From the NCBI RefSeq assembly GCF_000695255.1, contig NZ_JMIB01000006.1:1-64000 (forward strand): a stretch of 64,000 nucleotides of DNA, given 5' to 3'. The stretch comes from Photobacterium galatheae (lineage in GTDB: Bacteria > Pseudomonadota > Gammaproteobacteria > Enterobacterales > Vibrionaceae). Positions 8,886 to 17,137 of this stretch are shown here, piece by piece. Within the stretch, counting starts at the first letter, position 1, and each line of letters begins with the position of its first letter. The notes beneath the pieces were generated by a model. The model was not told where the DNA came from. It did no database searches and saw nothing but the letters and a program-made list of their open reading frames with translations. The translations under genes were made by a program, and so were the position numbers.

Positions 8886-9956
8886 TTATTGAATACGATC
8901 TTGCAGGAAGGGAATCAATTCCAGACGGGCCTGGCGCAACAGGCTTTCTGTGTCTTCCCAGTGAATACAGGCGTCGGTAATGGATACGCCATAAGCCATT
9001 TCACTGCGATCCAGATCCGCACTCTGATTGCCTTCATTGAGGTGACTTTCCAGCATCAGGCCAATCACAGAACGGTTTCCTTCACGGATCTGATGAATGA
9101 CATCTTCAGCCACCAGCGGCTGACGACGGTAATCTTTGCGAGAATTCGCATGCGAACAGTCTACCATCAGAGCTGGCATGAGGCCCGCCGCTTTCATCTC
9201 ATTTTCACACTCCGTGACAGAGACTGAATCATAGTTCGTTTGTTTACCGCCACGCAGGATCACATGGCCATCCGGGTTTCCCTGTGTGCTGAGCAAAGCA
9301 ACCTGACCTTCACGATTAATCCCCATAAAACGGTGGCCCGAAGCCGCGGCCTGCATCGCATTGATCGCTGTACCCAGGCTGCCATCCGTACCGTTTTTGA
9401 AACCAACCGGCATCGACAGACCACTGGCCATTTCACGATGGGTCTGAGACTCGGTGGTCCGGGCACCAATCGCCGCCCAGCTGAAGAGATCACCAATGTA
9501 CTGCGGGCTGATCGGATCTAACGCTTCGGTCGCCAGCGGGATCCCCATTTCAACCAGATCAATCAGCAGTTGACGGGCAATATGCAAACCTTCTTCGATC
9601 TCAAAAGAACCATCCAGGTGCGGGTCATTGATCAGCCCCTTCCAGCCCACGGTTGTCCGGGGTTTTTCAAAGTAGACACGCATCACCAGGTATAGCTGAT
9701 CGTCCAGTTCAGCAGCCAGTTCTTTAAACCGTCGGGCATAATCTTTCGCGGCTTCCACATCATGAATCGAACAAGGACCACAAACGACCAGCAGACGGTG
9801 ATCACGCTTATGAATAATGTCGGCAACCGTTTTACGCGATTGTTCAATAAACTTCAGCGCGGATTCGCTGACCGGCAACTTTTCCTTTAACTGCTGTGGC
9901 GTGATCAGGACTTGCTCATCCTGAATATGGACATTATTCAACACATCTTTCTGCAT
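8886..9956 (-). CDS. aroF: 3-deoxy-7-phosphoheptulonate synthase, probably Tyr-sensitive (AroF type)
   Basis: First enzyme of the shikimate pathway, condensing phosphoenolpyruvate and erythrose 4-phosphate. Its 356 residues match the class I DAHP synthase family (LLVVCGPCSIHD, EKPRTTVGWKGLINDP, SGLSMPVGFKNGTDG, DCSHANS). The Tyr-regulated isozyme is inferred from the operon with tyrA and from TyrR boxes in the promoter region, since the sequence alone does not separate the isozymes for me. Confidence 0.93.
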   Translation of the reverse strand: MQKDVLNNVHIQDEQVLITPQQLKEKLPVSESALKFIEQSRKTVADIIHKRDHRLLVVCGPCSIHDVEAAKDYARRFKELAAELDDQLYLVMRVYFEKPRTTVGWKGLINDPHLDGSFEIEEGLHIARQLLIDLVEMGIPLATEALDPISPQYIGDLFSWAAIGARTTESQTHREMASGLSMPVGFKNGTDGSLGTAINAMQAAASGHRFMGINREGQVALLSTQGNPDGHVILRGGKQTNYDSVSVTECENEMKAAGLMPALMVDCSHANSRKDYRRQPLVAEDVIHQIREGNRSVIGLMLESHLNEGNQSADLDRSEMAYGVSITDACIHWEDTESLLRQARLELIPFLQDRIQ

Positions 9957-9986
9957 GGGGCCATCCTGATTCTGCTATACCTTAGG

Positions 9987-10004
9987 TGTAAAATTTTAGT
10001 TACA
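9987..10004. promoter_or_regulatory. TyrR box, aroF-proximal
   Basis: TGTAAA-N6-GTTACA matches the TyrR consensus TGTAAAN6TTTACA at all but one base. It is 31-48 bp upstream of the aroF start and overlaps the likely promoter, a repressing position. Confidence 0.75.
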
Positions 10005-10063
10005 ACAGGATTTCCCCTGTCTGTTAAAGACAATAACAACTGATTTTTCATGGGGCAAGAACG

Positions 10064-10101
10064 TGTAAAGAAAAAATACCAATCGTAAACAAAAATTTAC
10101 A
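10064..10101. promoter_or_regulatory. TyrR boxes, distal pair (one weak, one strong)
   Basis: CGTAAA-N6-TTTACA at 10084-10101 differs from the TyrR consensus at one base. A second half-match, TGTAAA at 10064-10069 with a poor right arm, lies next to it. E. coli aroF also has a proximal and distal set. The strong distal box is only 73 bp from the divergent btsS start, so it might affect that gene too. Confidence 0.65.
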
Positions 10102-10173
10102 GACAACACCAATCATTGCCTTTCGACAAAAGAGCGCTACCATAGCCGCCACATTCGCGAAAACGACGCCACG

Positions 10174-11853
10174 ATGGAACTGATCCTCTCCTTATTACAG
10201 CAGCTGAGTGTTTATCTGGTACTGGCTTACCTGCTCAGTAAAACCCCACTCTTCATGCCAATTACAACGGTGTCTGGCCGGCTATCCCAGCGATTTGCCT
10301 GCTATATTCTGTTTTCCCTGTTCTGTATTTTAGGCACTTATTTTGGTCTTCATATCGAAGATGCGATAGCCAACACCCGGGCGATTGGTGCGGTCATGGG
10401 TGGACTGCTCGGTGGACCCGTCGTGGGATTCGCGGTTGGCCTGACCGGCGGCCTGCATCGCTATAGTATGGGTGGGTTTACAGATGTTGCCTGTGCAATC
10501 TCGACCACGGCGGAAGGCCTGATCGGTGGGATCATGCACAGCTATTTTGTCCGCCGCAGTAATTTTGACGCAATCTTCCGCCCATTAACTGTTTTTGCCA
10601 TCACCCTGGTCGCAGAAATTTTTCAGATGATCATTATTCTCATGGTTGCTGAACCCTTCGATAAAGCCTATAGCCTGGTCAGTGCCATCGCTCTGCCCAT
10701 GGTCATCGCCAATTCAGTAGGTGCAGCACTGTTTATGAGCATTATTCGCGACAAAAAAACCATCTACGAAAAATATTCTGCGGCTTTTTCCAGCCTGGCA
10801 CTGAAAATTGCCCAACGTTCGGTGGGCATCCTCAGTCAGGGGTTCAATCAGGAAAACTCCAAGCAGATCGCTCGTATCGTTTACGAGGAAACCGGCGTAG
10901 GTGCGGTCTCCATTACCGACCGGGAAAAAATTCTGGCCTTCATCGGCATTGGCGATGATCACCATTTACCGGGCACCCCAATTTCCTCTGTCCAGACGAA
11001 ACAGGCCATCGAAAACTGTGAACTGGTTTATGCCGATGGCTACGAAGTACCTTACTGCTGTTCACTGTATGACAAGTGCAAACTCGGTTCAGCACTGGTG
11101 ATCCCACTCATTGGCGGCAATCATGAAGTGATTGGCACGATTAAACTTTATGAGCCCAAACGTAAGTTGTTTTCCACGATCAACCTGACGCTGGGAGAAG
11201 GCATTGCCAAGCTGCTATCCAATCAAATCCTGACCGGCCGCTACAACCGCCAGCAAACTCTGCTGACCCAGGCCGAACTCCGGCTATTGCAAGCTCAGGT
11301 GAACCCCCATTTTTTATTCAACGCCCTCAACACCATCAATGCTGTGATTCGTCGCGATCCGGATAAAGCCAGACAGTTGATCCAGCATCTGTCACAGTTT
11401 TTCCGTCGGAACCTGAAGCAAAATATCGAAACCGTCACGCTGGAAGAAGAATTGCAGCACGTACAGGCTTATCTGGAAATCGAACGCGCCCGCTTTGCCG
11501 ACCGGTTGCAAATAGAAGTAAAGGTAGACGACAATCTACTCAATATCAGAATTCCGACGTTTACCCTGCAACCGCTGGTGGAGAATGCCATCAAACACGG
11601 TACTTCGAACCTGCTGGAGAGCGGTCAGCTCACCATCAATGCTTATCAGGCACAGGATCGCATTATTCTGGAGGTTCGGGATAATGCTGGCTTATATCAG
11701 CCCGTTGGTGAAGAAAGCGGACTGGGTATGAAAATTGTCGACAAACGACTGAAGAATCAATACGGCAAAGAGTATGGCCTGCAAATGACCTGGGAGCCGA
11801 ACCAGTGGACACTGGCGACCATCAGCCTGCCGAAGGAGAACGGACAGCTATGA
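10174..11853 (+). CDS. btsS: Sensor histidine kinase BtsS (YehU/LytS family)
   Basis: Inner-membrane sensor, in E. coli a high-affinity pyruvate sensor, that phosphorylates BtsR. The 559 residues resemble E. coli BtsS throughout: a multi-span 5TMR-LYT membrane domain (about 1-200, with FGLHIEDAIANTRAIGAVMGG), a GAF-like domain (about 220-350), a His_kinase domain with NPHFLFNAL and phosphoacceptor His379, and a HATPase domain (LQPLVENAIKHG). Cys residues in the GAF region (CCSLYDKCK) are conserved with E. coli. Its stop overlaps the btsR start by four bases (ATGA). Confidence 0.92.
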   Translation: MELILSLLQQLSVYLVLAYLLSKTPLFMPITTVSGRLSQRFACYILFSLFCILGTYFGLHIEDAIANTRAIGAVMGGLLGGPVVGFAVGLTGGLHRYSMGGFTDVACAISTTAEGLIGGIMHSYFVRRSNFDAIFRPLTVFAITLVAEIFQMIIILMVAEPFDKAYSLVSAIALPMVIANSVGAALFMSIIRDKKTIYEKYSAAFSSLALKIAQRSVGILSQGFNQENSKQIARIVYEETGVGAVSITDREKILAFIGIGDDHHLPGTPISSVQTKQAIENCELVYADGYEVPYCCSLYDKCKLGSALVIPLIGGNHEVIGTIKLYEPKRKLFSTINLTLGEGIAKLLSNQILTGRYNRQQTLLTQAELRLLQAQVNPHFLFNALNTINAVIRRDPDKARQLIQHLSQFFRRNLKQNIETVTLEEELQHVQAYLEIERARFADRLQIEVKVDDNLLNIRIPTFTLQPLVENAIKHGTSNLLESGQLTINAYQAQDRIILEVRDNAGLYQPVGEESGLGMKIVDKRLKNQYGKEYGLQMTWEPNQWTLATISLPKENGQL

Positions 11854-12563
11854 TCAAGGCACTCGTCATTGATGATGAACCTTATGCACGTGAAGAACTG
11901 ATCGACCTGCTACTGGACTGTGGTGACGTTGAAATCATCGGCAGTGGCGGCAACGCCATTGAAGGGTTGAAGATGATCAACACCCTCAAGCCTGAGGTGG
12001 TCTTTCTGGATATCCAGATGCCGCAAATCACCGGGATTGAGCTGCTTAGCATGCTGGACCCGGATACGATGCCCAAAGTCGTTTTTGTCACCGCCTATGA
12101 CGATTACGCCATTAAAGCCTTTGAAGACAATGCATTTGATTATCTGCTCAAACCCGTCGAACCAGCCCGGCTGGAAAAGACCCTGATCAAACTCAAGCGG
12201 GAACTGCGCCAGCCAGACTATTCGCCCCTGCTCAGTGAAATGCTGGAGCTGATCCCCTGCACCGGCCATCACCGTATCCTGTTGCTCAGTCCGGCAGACA
12301 TTGAACTGGCGTATTCCGATTTATCCGGCGTTCACGTGGTGACCCAAGAGACCCGCGCGACCACGCAGTTGACCCTGAAGATACTGGAAGAGAAGACTCC
12401 GTTAATTCGGTGTCACCGGCAATATCTGGTTCACCCGCAGGCGATTCGAGAAATTAAACTGCTGGAAAACGGGCTGGCCGAAATTACCACCCTGCACGGC
12501 CAGCAGGTACCGATCAGCCGTCGCTATCTCAAAGAAATCAAAGACCGCTATGGTTTAAGTTAA
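11850..12563 (+). CDS. btsR: LytTR response regulator BtsR (YehT)
   Basis: Response regulator with a receiver domain (1-120, acidic DDE at the start, phosphoacceptor Asp54 in FLDIQMP, VTAYDDYAIKAFE) and a C-terminal LytTR DNA-binding domain (about 135-237, ending RCHRQYLVHP...VPISRRYLK). An upstream in-frame extension exists, but the ATG at 11850 gives the family N-terminus MIKALVIDDE and the ATGA overlap with btsS. In E. coli BtsR activates btsT, a CstA-family pyruvate transporter. Here a CstA-family gene is immediately downstream behind matching repeats. Confidence 0.93.
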   Translation: MIKALVIDDEPYAREELIDLLLDCGDVEIIGSGGNAIEGLKMINTLKPEVVFLDIQMPQITGIELLSMLDPDTMPKVVFVTAYDDYAIKAFEDNAFDYLLKPVEPARLEKTLIKLKRELRQPDYSPLLSEMLELIPCTGHHRILLLSPADIELAYSDLSGVHVVTQETRATTQLTLKILEEKTPLIRCHRQYLVHPQAIREIKLLENGLAEITTLHGQQVPISRRYLKEIKDRYGLS

Positions 12564-12572
12564 GTCCGTACC

Positions 12573-12602
12573 AGTCGGAACGGTTCTGCTGTTCCGACTT
12601 TT
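12573..12602 (+). terminator. Intrinsic terminator of btsSR
   Basis: A 9-bp stem (AGTCGGAAC / GTTCCGACT) with a 9-nt loop and a short T tract lies 10 nt after btsR. It means cstA needs its own promoter. Confidence 0.75.
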
Positions 12603-12643
12603 CTCCGTTCATCTCCACCCGCCTCCACTGGCGCTTCCAGCCG

Positions 12644-12671
12644 ACCGCTCAGACTTTCATGCCACCGTTCG
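12644..12671 (+). promoter_or_regulatory. Upstream degenerate BtsR-like repeat pair
   Basis: ACCGCTCA (12644-12651) and ACCGTTCG (12664-12671) are direct repeats 20 bp apart. The first fits ACC(G/A)CT(C/T)A exactly; the second has two differences. It lies 60 bp upstream of the better pair, near helical register. Confidence 0.45.
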
Positions 12672-12703
12672 CTGCTCTCTGCCGCCGCTTAATCTGTTTA
12701 TCG

Positions 12704-12732
12704 ACCACTCAGTCTCGCCATAACACCACTCA
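12704..12732 (+). promoter_or_regulatory. Predicted BtsR operator of cstA
   Basis: Two identical copies of ACCACTCA (12704-12711 and 12725-12732) are separated by exactly 13 bp. To my knowledge the motif described for E. coli YehT/BtsR at the btsT (yjiY) promoter is ACC(G/A)CT(C/T)A-N13-ACC(G/A)CT(C/T)A, so this is a full match. It lies about 90 bp before the cstA start, and a possible -10 TAAGAT is at 12767-12772 with no good -35, as expected for an activator-dependent promoter. Confidence 0.75.
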
Positions 12733-12824
12733 GGGATTTAGGCCGTGCGTCTGTTTTGAGAGTCGCTAAGATGCCAGCCTTGATAGTTCACTTACTTAAT
12801 TCCCTACAAGAGTGAGGCACAGAT

Positions 12825-14321
12825 ATGGCCTGGTTTTTGACTTGTGTCGCTGCATTGATCGGCGGTTACTTTATCTACGGTGCTTTTATTGAAAAAGTCT
12901 TCGGCATTAATGAAAAGCGCCAGACGCCGGCTTTCACCAAGCAGGACGGCGTTGACTATGTACCGATGTCAAAGAAAAAAGTTTACCTGGTACAGCTACT
13001 GAACATTGCGGGTGTCGGCCCAATCTTCGGCCCAATCATGGGTGCCCTGTATGGTCCAGCAGCTATGCTGTGGATTGTTCTGGGATGTATCTTTGCCGGT
13101 GCAGTACACGATTATTTTTCCGGGATGCTGTCTGTTCGTAACGGCGGCGCCTCCGTCCCCAGCCTCTCTGGCCGTTACCTGGGCAATGGCGCCAAGCACT
13201 TTATGAACATCTTTGCCATTGTCCTGCTGTTGCTGGTCGGCGTGGTCTTCGTATCAGCACCTGCGGGCATGATCACCAACCTGGTCAATGAACAAACTGA
13301 CTTAACCGTCTCCATGACCACCATGGTCGGTATCATCTTTGCCTATTACATCATTGCGACGATTGTACCGGTCGATAAAATCATTGGCCGTTTTTACCCG
13401 CTCTTTGGCTTTCTGCTGATCTTCATGTCGGTTGGTTTGATTACAGCCGTTGCTTTCTCCAGCGATTACACACTACTGGGTGACTATGAAATCAGCCAGA
13501 TGCTGACCAATATGAACCCGAAAGACATGCCACTGTGGCCTGCCCTGTTTATCACCATTGCCTGTGGTGCAATTTCCGGTTTCCACGCCACACAGTCTCC
13601 GCTGATGGCACGCTGCATGGAGAATGAGAAAAACGGCCGCTTTGTTTTCTACGGTGCAATGATCGGCGAAGGCGTGATTGCTCTCATTTGGTGTGCGCTG
13701 GCGCTGTCTTTCTTCGGTTCAGTTGAAAACCTGTCAGACGCGGTTGCAAACGGTGGGCCGGGCAACGTCGTTTACAGTGCCTCTTTCGGTCTGCTGGGTG
13801 TTGCCGGTGGTGTGATTGCTTTCCTGGGCGTCGTCATTCTGCCAATCACTTCAGGTGATACAGCATTCCGGTCCAGCCGCCTGATTCTGGCTGAGTACTT
13901 CAATATGGAGCAAAAGAGCCTGCGCAACCGTCTGCTCATGGCCGTCCCACTGTTCGTCATTGGCGGCATCCTGACTCAGGTCGATTTCGGAATCATCTGG
14001 CGCTACTTCGGTTTTGCCAACCAAGCCACTGCGGTCATGATGCTCTGGACGGCATCGGCTTATCTGCTGCGCCATAACAAGCTGCATTGGGTAACCACGA
14101 TTCCGGCAATCTTCATGACAACGGTTGTGATCACCTTCATCCTGAATAACAGCACGCTGGGTTTTGGTCAGCCCATGACAGCCTCAACCATCATCGGTAT
14201 TGCTGCCTCCCTGGCGATTACCGTTTATGTCATCATGATTTCCAAAGGGAAAGGTGACCTGACTGAAGATGAGACTGAAGTGAAGTCTGTAAAATCAAAC
14301 CCCAAGGCAACCACGGCTTAA
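12825..14321 (+). CDS. cstA: CstA-family carbon starvation / pyruvate transporter
   Basis: A polytopic inner-membrane protein of the CstA (peptide/pyruvate) family. Family segments include LNIAGVGPIFGPIMGALYGP, HDYFSGMLSVRNGG and FHATQSPLMARC; about 12-14 hydrophobic spans are visible. At 498 residues it is clearly shorter than E. coli CstA or BtsT (about 700), matching the short form found in vibrios. The substrate is inferred: the adjacent BtsSR genes and the operator at 12704 point to pyruvate uptake. The ribosome binding site GAGTGAGG precedes the ATG. Confidence 0.9.
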   Translation: MAWFLTCVAALIGGYFIYGAFIEKVFGINEKRQTPAFTKQDGVDYVPMSKKKVYLVQLLNIAGVGPIFGPIMGALYGPAAMLWIVLGCIFAGAVHDYFSGMLSVRNGGASVPSLSGRYLGNGAKHFMNIFAIVLLLLVGVVFVSAPAGMITNLVNEQTDLTVSMTTMVGIIFAYYIIATIVPVDKIIGRFYPLFGFLLIFMSVGLITAVAFSSDYTLLGDYEISQMLTNMNPKDMPLWPALFITIACGAISGFHATQSPLMARCMENEKNGRFVFYGAMIGEGVIALIWCALALSFFGSVENLSDAVANGGPGNVVYSASFGLLGVAGGVIAFLGVVILPITSGDTAFRSSRLILAEYFNMEQKSLRNRLLMAVPLFVIGGILTQVDFGIIWRYFGFANQATAVMMLWTASAYLLRHNKLHWVTTIPAIFMTTVVITFILNNSTLGFGQPMTASTIIGIAASLAITVYVIMISKGKGDLTEDETEVKSVKSNPKATTA

Positions 14322-14345
14322 ACGCGGTTGCAGCCTGAGTGCAGA

Positions 14346-14375
14346 AAAGCCAGCAATCTCTTGCTGGCTTTTTTA
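14346..14375 (+). terminator. Intrinsic terminator of cstA
   Basis: A perfect 11-bp stem (AAAGCCAGCAA / TTGCTGGCTTT) with a TCTC loop and six T lies 24 nt after the stop. Confidence 0.92.
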
Positions 14376-14404
14376 TTGTCCTCTCGAAAGGGCGCTTAGG
14401 GGAA

Positions 14405-14686
14405 TTAATCTAATACTTTTGCAATATGAGTAATAGATGCTCTGCCTTCACGAGGTTTATAAATGGTCACCATCGCCGGATACGTTACTGAACCCGGAAT
14501 CACCACCTCAGCATTGCAGAAAAACTTAAAGTTCACGCCATTTACAACCTGCTGTGCGAACGCGACCGGCTGATACTTCACACCAACAAAGCCTTGAAAC
14601 GCTTCATCAAAAGCAAGCTTAGCTTCGGATGACAATTGATCTTTAAATGGGCTGAACGCGCCAACAACACTCAATGTTTCACTCAT
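14405..14686 (-). CDS. Cystatin/stefin-like small protein
   Basis: A 93-residue protein without signal peptide, so probably cytoplasmic. The start at 14686 has an AAGGAT ribosome binding site; an upstream Met (14710) lacks one. It has the two marks of the stefin (type 1 cystatin) fold in the right places: a Gly near the N-terminus (Gly9) and the first-hairpin motif QVVNG at 46-50, followed by VNF, like QVVAGTNY of human stefins at the same numbers. The second hairpin is less clear (YKPREG). Function as an inhibitor of papain-like proteases is inferred from these motifs only. It is monocistronic and converges on cstA. Confidence 0.7.
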   Translation of the reverse strand: MSETLSVVGAFSPFKDQLSSEAKLAFDEAFQGFVGVKYQPVAFAQQVVNGVNFKFFCNAEVVIPGSVTYPAMVTIYKPREGRASITHIAKVLD

Positions 14687-14710
14687 TATTTTATCCTTCG
14701 TAAGTTTCAA

Positions 14711-14935
14711 CTGAAATTACGTGATACTAAAACACGGTGATCTCACGTCATCACAAGGTTAGACCGACCAGAGAATAATACTTCCCTTCTTCACGACTTC
14801 GATTCTAAAACCAAGCAGTACCCCCCTTTTAGATGAGGCGTGATGAAAAAATCTACGCAGCATTGAGAGGTAAAGTGCTGAAAATAGTCACTATCAGAAG
14901 CGTCAATGAATTTGTAGGATGGTTTTTCTGAAACA
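14711..14935. other. Non-coding region between the cystatin-like gene and rplS
   Basis: About 225 bases with no credible gene. A 6-bp inverted repeat ACGTGA / TCACGT at 14720-14749 lies in the upstream region of the cystatin-like gene and could be an operator or leader hairpin. I could not define a convincing promoter. Confidence 0.4.
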
Positions 14936-14964
14936 TAAAAAAAGCCCGCCAAATTGGCGGGCTT
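14936..14964 (-). terminator. Intrinsic terminator of the rpsP-rimM-trmD-rplS operon
   Basis: An 11-bp stem (AAGCCCGCCAA / TTGGCGGGCTT) is followed on the minus strand by a run of T. It is 29 nt past the rplS stop. Confidence 0.92.
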
Positions 14965-14992
14965 CTCAATACGCGTCTTTCGTGTCGCGATA

Positions 14993-15346
14993 TTATTTTT
15001 TGGCCAGCTTCTCTTTGATACGAGCCGCTTTACCAGAACGCTCACGCAGGTAGTACAACTTGGCACGACGTACTGCACCACGACGCTTAACAGTAATGCT
15101 GTCTACGATTGGAGAGTGAGCTTGGAATGCACGCTCAACACCTTCACCGTTAGAGATCTTACGAACAGTGAAAGCAGAGTGCAGACCACGGTTACGCTTA
15201 GCGATAACTACGCCTTCGAACGCCTGCAGACGCTCACGCTCACCTTCTTTTACCTTAACCTGAACAACAACAGTGTCACCTGGTGCAAAATCAGGCAGGT
15301 CTTTTTTCATTTGCTCTTGCTCAAGAGCTTTGATGATATTACTCAT
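14993..15346 (-). CDS. rplS: 50S ribosomal protein L19
   Basis: Protein at the 30S-50S interface. The 117 residues match bL19 ([46 protein letters not shown]). Last gene of the conserved rpsP-rimM-trmD-rplS operon, 32 nt after trmD. Confidence 0.98.
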   Translation of the reverse strand: MSNIIKALEQEQMKKDLPDFAPGDTVVVQVKVKEGERERLQAFEGVVIAKRNRGLHSAFTVRKISNGEGVERAFQAHSPIVDSITVKRRGAVRRAKLYYLRERSGKAARIKEKLAKK

Positions 15347-15378
15347 TGGTATATACCCTAGAATAAACTGATACTAAA

Positions 15379-16128
15379 TTAACTCATGGCTTGCCGATGT
15401 TCGCGGATAAATTCCGCCAGCAAGCGCTCCTGATCGTCAGTCAGAGCTAGGTTTTCCAGGAGCTCTGGTCTTCTTAGCCAGGTGCGGCCCAGCGATTGTT
15501 TCAATCGCCACTGGCGAATGTCCTTGTGGTTTCCAGACAAAAGTACCGGAGGTACTGCTTGCCCATCTAACACTTCAGGACGCGTGTAATGCGGGCAATC
15601 CAGCAAACCATTTGCAAAAGAATCTTCTTCTGCTGACGCAAAGTCTCCCAGTACGCCCGGCACAAACCGTACGACTGCATCAACTAAGGTCATGGCTGGC
15701 AGTTCACCACCCGTCAGCACAAAATCTCCGATAGACCATTCTTCGTCTACCTCTTGTTGGATAATGCGCTCATCGACCCCTTCATAACGGCCGCAGATCA
15801 AGATTAAATCTTCATTCTGCGCCAGTTCCTCAACACCCGCCTGATCCAGCTTACGGCCCTGAGGAGAGAGGTAAATCACTTTCGCCCGGCCTTGAGCAGA
15901 CTCTCTGGCAGTATGAATGGCATCGCGCAAAGGCTGCACCATCATCAGCATACCGGGTCCGCCGCCGTAAGGTCGATCATCGACCGTACGGTGTTTATCG
16001 TGCGTAAAATCGCGGGGATTCCACGTTTCTACAGACACGAGGCCTTTTTTTACCGCCTGACCTGTTACCCCAAACTCAGTAATAGCTCGGAACATTTCAG
16101 GGAATAGGCTAATTATTCCTATCCGCAT
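15379..16128 (-). CDS. trmD: tRNA (guanine-37-N1)-methyltransferase TrmD
   Basis: Methylates G37 next to the anticodon to prevent frameshifting, using S-adenosylmethionine bound in a trefoil knot. The 249 residues show the family blocks [36 protein letters not shown] and [15 protein letters not shown]. It lies between rimM and rplS in the ribosomal operon, with gaps of 26 and 32 nt. Confidence 0.98.
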   Translation of the reverse strand: MRIGIISLFPEMFRAITEFGVTGQAVKKGLVSVETWNPRDFTHDKHRTVDDRPYGGGPGMLMMVQPLRDAIHTARESAQGRAKVIYLSPQGRKLDQAGVEELAQNEDLILICGRYEGVDERIIQQEVDEEWSIGDFVLTGGELPAMTLVDAVVRFVPGVLGDFASAEEDSFANGLLDCPHYTRPEVLDGQAVPPVLLSGNHKDIRQWRLKQSLGRTWLRRPELLENLALTDDQERLLAEFIREHRQAMS

Positions 16129-16154
16129 GGTTCTTTTCGCTCTTACTGAAAAGG

Positions 16155-16688
16155 TTAAAACCCAGGATCCCAGTCAACTTCGATCCGTTGAGCAGTGCGA
16201 TCAATCGACTTGATGACCTGCTCATCGAGGAACGGAATTAAACGTTCCTTCTGTCCAAAAGCATCTTTCAGGTTGGCTTTGACCACTAAGACGTCGTTCG
16301 AACCGGTTTCAAGGATGTCCGTCACTTTACCCAGGTCGTAACCTTGAGTTGTCACAACAGTCATTCCCATCAATTCGCGCCAGTAGAATTCTTCATCTGA
16401 CAGCGCCGGTAATTGATCGGCAGGGACACTAATTTCCGCGTTCGTCATTACCTGAGCGTCCTCACGAACATCCAGGCCTTCCAACTTGGCAACTAACCCC
16501 TGACCATGACGTTTCCATGCTTCCACATGGAAGGTCTGCCATTCACCTTTCATCTTTATCAGCCATGGCTGATAAGCGAAAATGCTTTCGGCTTGTTCTG
16601 TGTAGGAAAAAACTTTGAGCCACCCTTTGATACCATAAGTGGCACCGATTTTACCGACAACGACGTGGTCTTGGTTGTGTGAACTCAT
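16155..16688 (-). CDS. rimM: Ribosome maturation factor RimM
   Basis: Assists 30S assembly at the S19/head region. The N-terminal RimM barrel ([20 protein letters not shown]) and the C-terminal PRC-barrel ([21 protein letters not shown], ending IEVDWDPGF) are both clear. I prefer the ATG at 16688 (177 aa), which has a GAGAAG a few bases upstream. An in-frame ATG at 16706 would add MGSREA but has no ribosome binding site. Confidence 0.95.
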   Translation of the reverse strand: MSSHNQDHVVVGKIGATYGIKGWLKVFSYTEQAESIFAYQPWLIKMKGEWQTFHVEAWKRHGQGLVAKLEGLDVREDAQVMTNAEISVPADQLPALSDEEFYWRELMGMTVVTTQGYDLGKVTDILETGSNDVLVVKANLKDAFGQKERLIPFLDEQVIKSIDRTAQRIEVDWDPGF

Positions 16689-16715
16689 TGCTTCTCTGCT
16701 ACCCATTTACTAATC

Positions 16716-16967
16716 TTAAGCAGCTGCTTTTGCAGCATCTTTGATCAGTTTCGCTGCGCGGTCAGACACAGTTGCGCCTTGACCAACCCAGTGATTTACA
16801 CGGTCCAGGTCCAGACGCAGACGCTCTTCCTGACCAGTTGCCAGTGGGTTGAAGAAACCTACACGCTCGATGCTACGACCGTCGCGCGCAGCGCGGCTGT
16901 CAGCAACAACGATGTGATAAAATGGACGCTTTTTCGCGCCGTGACGTGCCAAACGAATGGTTACCAT
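16716..16967 (-). CDS. rpsP: 30S ribosomal protein S16
   Basis: Assembly protein of the 30S body, 83 residues, with the bS16 start [20 protein letters not shown]. First gene of the operon rpsP-rimM-trmD-rplS. A promoter at 17044-17071 and a leader hairpin at 16991-17022 precede it, and an AGAGGA ribosome binding site is just before the ATG. Confidence 0.98.
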   Translation of the reverse strand: MVTIRLARHGAKKRPFYHIVVADSRAARDGRSIERVGFFNPLATGQEERLRLDLDRVNHWVGQGATVSDRAAKLIKDAAKAAA

Positions 16968-16990
16968 ATCGTCCTCTTTGCATTACTGTA

Positions 16991-17022
16991 AATAAAATCG
17001 GCCCCGCGATAAAAACGGGGCC
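16991..17022 (-). terminator. Leader hairpin / attenuator-like terminator before rpsP
   Basis: A 7-bp GC stem (GGCCCCG / CGGGGCC) is followed on the minus strand by GATTTTATTT. It begins about 15 nt downstream of the predicted rpsP start point and ends about 25 nt before rpsP. It could stop read-through from ffh, or act as an attenuator within the rpsP transcript. Confidence 0.6.
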
Positions 17023-17043
17023 CGTGCCAAATAAAGCCTCGGA

Positions 17044-17071
17044 ATTTTACTCTTTCAACTCGCGAATGCAA
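17044..17071 (-). promoter_or_regulatory. Sigma-70 promoter of the rpsP operon
   Basis: On the minus strand TTGCAT (17071-17066) and TAAAAT (17049-17044) are separated by 16 bp, a strong match. It is in the ffh-rpsP gap. Confidence 0.7.
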
Positions 17072-17137
17072 CTGCTTTAGCTACTTTTTCACCAGTAAAA
17101 TTACCTTCCGAGACTAAAAAACAATCAATTGAAGCAA

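Noticed and set aside
14720..14760. CRP-like site before the cystatin-like gene
   Set aside because: TGTGA and ATCAC halves are present but with the wrong spacing for CRP.
14791..15081. Possible 96-codon gene between the cystatin-like gene and rplS
   Set aside because: It starts inside rplS in another frame and crosses the operon terminator.
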